Below, one piece after another: positions 59,741 to 64,000 of a stretch of DNA of 64,000 bases; position 1 is the stretch's first letter, and every line of letters begins with the position of its first letter. A program made the position numbers and the translations under genes. This stretch comes from Flavobacteria bacterium BBFL7 (GTDB lineage: Bacteria; Bacteroidota; Bacteroidia; Flavobacteriales; Flavobacteriaceae), in the NCBI GenBank assembly GCA_000153385.1, contig CH672375.1, positions 104,260 through 168,259 of the forward strand. The letters are read 5' to 3'. The notes under the pieces are model-generated. The model saw nothing but the letters and a program-made list of their open reading frames with translations. It was not told the DNA's origin and did not search any database.

Positions 59741-60539
59741 ATGGGTTTAAGTTTTTAGGAAATTTAAATATATAAACGACACCATTACCATTACTAGTTT
59801 GCAAGTCGTAACTACCTTTTAATAAATCTACTCTACTACTTATGTTGCTAGTTCCTAGACCTATCTGAGCATTATCTTGAAAACCGATACCGTTGTCATT
59901 ATATGAAAGAATATAATCATTTTCAGTTTGATTTAATAGTATAGATACCTCATTAGCTCGAGCGTATTTAATGGTGTTGTTGAGTAATTCTTGTATAATA
60001 CGGTATATATGTAGTTGATTATCAGAATCAAATTGGTCTTTATCCCAATCGCATGAATAATTGATTTTAAGGTCATTTCCCTCTAGACTTTTCACCACCT
60101 CAGTAAGTGCTGCACATAAACCAAATTTCTCTAATACTGGTGGTAATAAGTTATGTGCAATTTCTCGAGCGTTTTCTAATGTTTTACCTGTAGCTGTTTC
60201 AATTCGAGTAATCAACATCTCGCGTTCAGCGATCGATAAAGACTCTTCTTTAAGCATGTTAGTATTCATTGCTATAACATTCAATTTTGCGCTGATCTCA
60301 TCATGCAAGTCTCTTGCGATACGTTGTCGTTCTTTTTCTTGGGTGACTATAGTCGCAGACATAACGTCCTTCTGGGCTTGTATTTGAGTATCTCTTACTT
60401 CCAGATCAGCTTCTGTGATACGCTTCCGCGAAAGCAGGAAAAAAATAACCATACCTATAGAAAATAGAATGATAAAAATCATCAACCCTATGGCTATGTA
60501 GTTGATTGAGGTATTTGAGATTTGAAGTATAAAACGCAT
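59733..60539 (-). CDS. NarX-type (HisKA_3) sensor histidine kinase
   Basis: The 268-residue protein has a single membrane helix (about 14-36), a short coiled region, the HisKA_3 dimerisation motif EKERQRIARDLHDEISAKLNVI with His79, and HATPase motifs (IIQELLNNTIKYARA, DNGIGF, GLGTSNISSRV). It has essentially no extracellular sensor domain, so input probably comes from another protein, most likely the two 7TM proteins encoded just upstream. It overlaps the second 7TM gene by 46 nt. LSRKR after the membrane helix comes from an imperfect palindromic repeat. Confidence 0.92.
   Translation of the reverse strand: MRFILQISNTSINYIAIGLMIFIILFSIGMVIFFLLSRKRITEADLEVRDTQIQAQKDVMSATIVTQEKERQRIARDLHDEISAKLNVIAMNTNMLKEESLSIAEREMLITRIETATGKTLENAREIAHNLLPPVLEKFGLCAALTEVVKSLEGNDLKINYSCDWDKDQFDSDNQLHIYRIIQELLNNTIKYARANEVSILLNQTENDYILSYNDNGIGFQDNAQIGLGTSNISSRVDLLKGSYDLQTSNGNGVVYIFKFPKNLNPYD
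60421..60436. repeat. Imperfect GCTTTCGCGAAAGC palindrome (inside histidine kinase)
   Basis: CGCTTCCGCGAAAGCA, read on the minus strand in the third possible frame as Leu-Ser-Arg-Lys-Arg, directly after the membrane helix. Confidence 0.7.
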
Positions 60540-61174
60540 TCGTATATAAATAAGGTATGTAAAATGGTTAATGGTAACACATGAAGAGTTCTTAGTAATA
60601 TCTTCACATCTGGTGGAACACCTTCATAAAACTGCATCGTCATAAAAAAGATTAAAGTTGTTCCTAACATTATAAATAAACCAATATTAATAAAAGGATA
60701 GCCCTGTTTATATTTCAGCAATTCTATAAAATAATATGTACTGAAAAATAATAATAATGGTATAGTCATTAAAGGTAACCAAACTGAAAATTCTAATATC
60801 CATGATGGATTAAAAATATAAGGAGTGATCCCTATCATAACAACTATGATTACCGAATATTTAAAAAATTTAGAAAAAATAGGACAGGTGATGACTTTCT
60901 TAAAAAAATATGATAAAAAGACAAATTGTAAAAGAGCGAAAAGGAAGAAAAATGGAGCATTTGTTTTCTCTCCTAATACTACAAAGTAATCTCTAGTAAT
61001 CATGTTACTCATCAATTCAGTAAAGACACCCGATAAAAGATATAAAAATATAGGCTTGAAATCGCTTTTACCCATAACTATCGCAACAGTATAACATATA
61101 AAAGCGAGAATCAATAAGACTTGATAAACTGTAGAAATATGGTCTAAAAATGACTCCATTAGGTAATGATGCAT
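60494..61174 (-). CDS. Seven-helix membrane protein, putative sensor (second copy)
   Basis: The 226-residue protein is almost entirely hydrophobic, with about seven membrane helices and short loops. It resembles its upstream neighbour in length and helix layout (YQVLLILAFICYTVAIVMGKSDFKPIF against YYLLLILTTIVFSVSTVYGARKFLPIT), so the two are probable paralogues. Its ATG overlaps the upstream stop by one base (TAATG). I infer a role as a sensor for the kinase encoded downstream; no known 7TM sensor motif is recognised. Confidence 0.75.
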   Translation of the reverse strand: MHHYLMESFLDHISTVYQVLLILAFICYTVAIVMGKSDFKPIFLYLLSGVFTELMSNMITRDYFVVLGEKTNAPFFFLFALLQFVFLSYFFKKVITCPIFSKFFKYSVIIVVMIGITPYIFNPSWILEFSVWLPLMTIPLLLFFSTYYFIELLKYKQGYPFINIGLFIMLGTTLIFFMTMQFYEGVPPDVKILLRTLHVLPLTILHTLFIYECVLYFKSQIPQSTT

Positions 61175-61848
61175 TACTGCTGTATGCGTTGCAGTTTAAA
61201 ACTATCTTCCTTTTTAAAAAATAAATATGCTCCCAATAAAAACATCACGTACATAATGATTAAAACTACTCTATTAATAGACTCTCTAAAAAACCAAACT
61301 TCAAGATCAACATCTACATAAGTGCCATTTACAGCACTAGATATTAAAAAGCTACCCGACACTAAAAAAATCCCTGTGGTTATATAAGGATAACCTTCAG
61401 TGTCCTTTAATAATTTTATATAGTAAATCATTGATGCGATGATAACACCTGACATTAATGAAAAGGCTAACCAAGGATCATTTTGCAAAAAATATTGTTT
61501 GATCATTAATTGAGAACAAACACCTATAAATGCACATATTGAGAACAAATAAACAAAGAGTCGTTTTACAGCCTTACTTTTTTGAACACTATATAAAAAG
61601 AACCCAAAAGTTAAGAAAGAAGTCCATTTATAAACATGACCAACTATCGCGTTATTTTGTTCTCCCATAATTAATATGTGGTGCTCACGTATTAAAAATG
61701 TAAAGAATTCACATAAACAACCTATGATTAAACAAATCGTAATAGGTAAAAACTTTCTGGCACCATAAACAGTTGATACTGAAAACACAATGGTCGTCAG
61801 TATCAACAGTAAATAGTATAAATCAGCAATGAAATCTGAAATAGACAA
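61174..61848 (-). CDS. Seven-helix membrane protein, putative sensor (first copy)
   Basis: The 224-residue protein has about seven membrane helices and is a probable paralogue of the next gene. Shared details include a charged FLIREHHILIMGEQNNA loop against MITRDYFVVLGEKTNA in the other copy (both 'R...l.GE..NA'). Operon position upstream of a kinase without its own sensor domain suggests signal detection. It starts 9 bases after the small gene at 61858. Confidence 0.75.
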   Translation of the reverse strand: MSISDFIADLYYLLLILTTIVFSVSTVYGARKFLPITICLIIGCLCEFFTFLIREHHILIMGEQNNAIVGHVYKWTSFLTFGFFLYSVQKSKAVKRLFVYLFSICAFIGVCSQLMIKQYFLQNDPWLAFSLMSGVIIASMIYYIKLLKDTEGYPYITTGIFLVSGSFLISSAVNGTYVDVDLEVWFFRESINRVVLIIMYVMFLLGAYLFFKKEDSFKLQRIQQ

Positions 61849-61857
61849 GCTTCAATT

Positions 61858-62190
61858 CTAGTTTAAAGGACTTGAAGAATCTCCACTAGGTGGTATGCTG
61901 CTAGAATTATCATATATATAATATCCATTCTCTGCATCTATCAAGTCTTTACCGTCGCTCCCTACGGCCACTAACATTACTTTTGCGTTACCACCAGTAC
62001 CTGGTTCTGTAAGACCGAAGTAAATTCTACAATCTACTCCATTTTCTCCTGTAACTTGAGTTAGGTCACTTCCAGGAACTAAGAATCCTTGTAATTCATT
62101 TGTTTGTGCTTGCATCCATTCAATACCTGATGACTTCCAGTTGCTGCGCCATAACTGTGCTGTTTCTAATGGGATTGTGTTTTCTGACAT
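61858..62190 (-). CDS. Small soluble protein of unknown function
   Basis: The 110-residue protein has no signal peptide or membrane segment. The start is IPLETAQLWRSNWKSSG, the centre GVDCRIYFGLTEPGTGGNAKVMLVAVGSDGKDLI, and the end Ser/Pro-rich. I do not recognise a family. It is the first gene of the operon with two 7TM proteins, a histidine kinase and a response regulator, and may be a cytoplasmic ligand or accessory protein of that system. Confidence 0.65.
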   Translation of the reverse strand: MSENTIPLETAQLWRSNWKSSGIEWMQAQTNELQGFLVPGSDLTQVTGENGVDCRIYFGLTEPGTGGNAKVMLVAVGSDGKDLIDAENGYYIYDNSSSIPPSGDSSSPLN

Positions 62191-62323
62191 AATACTCTAA
62201 AATTAATTGGGGTTATAAATTCATAATTCGATATAAAGCTAACATAATTTTGTTAAAACGACATTAAAGCTTTTTACATCTCGGTAAACTTCCACCATAT
62301 TCACACTATATTTATTAAAAAAA

Positions 62324-62887
62324 ATGCTAGATCAAATCATCAAAACGCGTCGTAGTGTATTTCCTGCGCAGTATACCGGAGAAATAATACCAAGAGAAGA
62401 TATTCTAAAAATTTTAGACAGCGCCAGATGGGCACCTAATCACCGTAAGACAGAACCGTGGCGTTATCAAATACTGACTGGTAAAGCATTAGAAAGCTTA
62501 GGAAACTTTATGGCCACATCCTATTTAAAAGTCGAAGGACATAAAAAGTTTAAACTTAAAAAACTTCAAGAAAACCCTACTAAAGCTAGTGCTGTCATAT
62601 TGATCTTTATGCATAGAGATAAAGAGGAAAGTGTCCCAGAATGGGAAGAAATAGCAGCCGTTTCTATGAGTGTGCAAAATATGTGGTTAACTAGTCATGA
62701 TATGAGGTATGGTGCCTACTGGAGTTCTCCTAAACCTTTTGCAGACATTAAAGATCTAGAAGGAATTCAAGTCGCAGATAATGAACAATTTTTAGGCTTT
62801 TTCTATCTAGGTACTTATCCTTATGAAGAACAAGAACTACCACAACGCAAACCTGTTGAAGAAATCGCCACATTTATTAACGAGTAG
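62324..62887 (+). CDS. Nitroreductase family protein
   Basis: The 187-residue protein has the FMN-binding start IKTRRSVFPAQYTG and the ARWAPNHRKTEPWRYQILTG motif, then VSMSVQNMWLTSHDMRYGAYWSSP and FLGFFYLGTYP. The length and the APNHR..EPWR form fit the YdjA/Frm2-like compact nitroreductases. It should be a homodimeric FMN enzyme that reduces nitro compounds or quinones with NAD(P)H. It is convergent with the DUF4268 gene with only one base between the two stop codons. Confidence 0.92.
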   Translation: MLDQIIKTRRSVFPAQYTGEIIPREDILKILDSARWAPNHRKTEPWRYQILTGKALESLGNFMATSYLKVEGHKKFKLKKLQENPTKASAVILIFMHRDKEESVPEWEEIAAVSMSVQNMWLTSHDMRYGAYWSSPKPFADIKDLEGIQVADNEQFLGFFYLGTYPYEEQELPQRKPVEEIATFINE

Positions 62888-62888
62888 A

Positions 62889-63317
62889 TCAACTCTCTAT
62901 AAAATCTTTATATTCCCAAAAAAACAATTCCAACTTATCCATGTAGGTATAGAAAAACTCGTAAACCTCAGGCCACTGTGTTTTCTTTTGAATTTTAACG
63001 CCTTCTAACATCACGTATACCCGAGAGATTTGCTTACCAGATTCTAGAACATAGTCTGCATCTAAAATTATATCGGGTGATACTTCTTCTTTTAGAATCG
63101 ACTGTAGACTAAGTAGCTTCTCAAAATAATATTCACGGTAAAAAGCTTCATCATGTTCTATGTCCATAGAGACCAACGCACGTCGATCCTCAAAGGAGAA
63201 CTTAAGAACCACATCTTTAATTTTAGTATTATACAACAACCACTTACGATCATATCGTTTACCGAACATGGTCCAGAACTGTTGTCTGACTAATTTTGCT
63301 TCTTCACGTGAATACAT
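62889..63317 (-). CDS. DUF4268 domain protein
   Basis: The 142-residue protein matches DUF4268: EAKLVRQQFWTMFGKRY, then KIKDVVLKFSFEDRRALVSMDIEH, YREYYFEKLLSLQSIL, and QWPEVYEFFYTYMDKLELFFWEYKDFI. The domain also occurs fused to restriction-related proteins elsewhere, but stand-alone flavobacterial members such as this have no known function. Cytoplasmic. It is divergent from mnmE over about 120 bases. Confidence 0.85.
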   Translation of the reverse strand: MYSREEAKLVRQQFWTMFGKRYDRKWLLYNTKIKDVVLKFSFEDRRALVSMDIEHDEAFYREYYFEKLLSLQSILKEEVSPDIILDADYVLESGKQISRVYVMLEGVKIQKKTQWPEVYEFFYTYMDKLELFFWEYKDFIES

Positions 63318-63427
63318 GTTGCAAATTTAGGATGTTTTAAAGCACAAACATCTTAAGATTCTATAGTATTTAGTCATTAATAAAATAGAATTATTATAGG
63401 ATTAAGATAGAACTGCTTGCTTCTCTT

Positions 63428-63435
63428 TACCTTTG
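63428..63435 (+). promoter_or_regulatory. -7 element of mnmE
   Basis: TACCTTTG ends 4 bases before the mnmE ATG, predicting a leaderless mRNA. No -33 TTG at the usual spacing. Confidence 0.5.
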
Positions 63436-63439
63436 TACT

Positions 63440-64000
63440 ATGTTTAAAAATGACACCATAGTAGCGCTGGCGACTCCAGCAGGATCAGGAGCAATTGCTG
63501 TTGTAAGATTATCTGGCTCGTTATCCCATGAAATAGCCAGTAGGATTTTTGTTCCCGCTTTCGCGAAAGCGGACTCCAAATCAACACCAGATCTTTATAA
63601 TCAACTAGGTGCAAATACCGTTACTCTAGGTCATATTTACGACGGCAATCGTATGGTAGATGAAGTGTTGCTTACTAAATTTAACGCACCACGATCCTAT
63701 ACCGGTGAGCATGTAGTAGAAATTTCTTGTCACGGTTCTATATACATACAGCAAGAAATTATTGCGGTATGCCTTAAAAATGGTGCGCGCATGGCAAATG
63801 CTGGTGAGTTTACCTTACAAGCATTTTTAAATGCAAAAATGGACCTCAATCAGGCAGAAGCAGTTGCAGATCTCATCTCTAGTGAAAGTGAAACGGCACA
63901 TCAAATTGCGTTACAACAAATGCGCGGTGGTTTCTCTAGTGAGCTTAAGGAGTTAAGAGGACAGCTTCTCAATTTTGCTAGTTTAATAGAGTTAGAACTA
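63440..64000 (+). CDS. mnmE: tRNA modification GTPase MnmE, N-terminal part (runs off the window)
   Basis: The frame is open from ATG 63440 to the window end (187 codons). It shows the MnmE N-terminal formyl-THF-binding domain: NDTIVALATPAGSGAIAVVRLSG, RSYTGEHVVEISCHGS, NGARMANAGEFTLQAFLNAKMDLNQAEAVADLI. The GTPase domain lies beyond the window. With MnmG it makes the 5-carboxymethylaminomethyl group on U34 of certain tRNAs. A palindromic repeat adds AFAKA after RIFVP in a variable loop. Confidence 0.97.
   Translation, partial: MFKNDTIVALATPAGSGAIAVVRLSGSLSHEIASRIFVPAFAKADSKSTPDLYNQLGANTVTLGHIYDGNRMVDEVLLTKFNAPRSYTGEHVVEISCHGSIYIQQEIIAVCLKNGARMANAGEFTLQAFLNAKMDLNQAEAVADLISSESETAHQIALQQMRGGFSSELKELRGQLLNFASLIELEL
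63556..63571. repeat. GCTTTCGCGAAAGC palindrome (inside mnmE)
   Basis: A perfect CGCTTTCGCGAAAGCG copy, read as Ala-Phe-Ala-Lys-Ala. Confidence 0.92.

Overview
The window looks like a chromosomal segment of a marine member of the Flavobacteriaceae (Bacteroidota). The evidence is an AT-rich sequence, type IX secretion (T9SS) C-terminal sorting domains on two secreted enzymes, many SPII lipoproteins, Bacteroidota promoter elements of the TAnnTTTG type, few Shine-Dalgarno sites, and several families that are common in flavobacteria (DUF4252, DUF4331, 2TM-domain proteins, VPS10-like propellers, a long GAPDH). A 14-16 bp palindrome with the core GCTTTCGCGAAAGC occurs about every 4 kb, both between and inside genes. 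I associate it with genera such as Nonlabens or Dokdonia, but placement below family level is a guess. I saw no rRNA, tRNA, IS element, prophage or CRISPR array.

Layout. 0-7 kb: end of a GreA/GreB-like gene, a DUF2461 protein, a secreted subtilisin-like protease, dnaN, a DJ-1/PfpI protein, an Lrp/AsnC regulator with a DinB-like protein, and an M14 carboxypeptidase. 7-9.5 kb: an XRE regulator behind an array of TTTACA-n2-TGTAAA operators, a small lipoprotein, a TerC membrane protein and an EF-hand lipoprotein. 9.6-20 kb: a 952-residue protein with YadA-head repeats, mscL, parC/parE, a phosphohistidine phosphatase-like lipoprotein, a VF530 protein and ychF. 20-28 kb: a sigma/anti-sigma/DUF4252 operon, an S41 protease, an RDD protein, and a TetR regulator with an SDR enzyme and an amine-oxidase-like flavoprotein. 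28-36 kb: a VPS10-type propeller, a hydrolase-OsmC fusion, a YdeI-like protein, a Cu/Zn superoxide dismutase lipoprotein and an ECF sigma/RskA pair. 36-42 kb: a TPR lipoprotein, a split DUF4331 pair and a LytS/LytTR operon holding four 2TM modules. 42-54 kb: an MtfA-like peptidase, an S1/P1 nuclease, a TMEM175 channel, a HipA-like/DUF3037 pair, an SMR transporter, a fibrinogen-domain protein, smpB, GAPDH, a DUF3095 cyclase-like protein and a T9SS-exported endonuclease. 54-64 kb: a DEAD-box helicase, an Hpt protein, comM/yifB, a non-coding array, a 7TM/7TM/histidine kinase/response regulator operon, a nitroreductase, a DUF4268 protein and the start of mnmE.

The most unusual region is the 872-base gene-free stretch at 58212-59083. 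On the minus strand it holds four tandem units. Each starts at a conserved TAGGGGAAA-type box preceded by a -7-like element, carries a different internal inverted repeat, and ends about 95-105 nt later in nearly the same hairpin (AAATGAGGC/GCCTCATTT). I read this as a tandem family of about 100-nt small RNAs directly downstream of a response-regulator gene. Two identical copies of an AGGTAT-AA-ATACCT palindrome lie upstream of two of the units and could be regulator sites.

Other regulatory themes are operators placed on promoters (XRE and TetR loci), several genes whose -7 element lies 4-5 nt from the start codon (probable leaderless mRNAs), and the GCTTTCGCGAAAGC palindrome, which forms a terminator stem in one place and is translated in frame as AFAKA, FRES or LSRKR in others.
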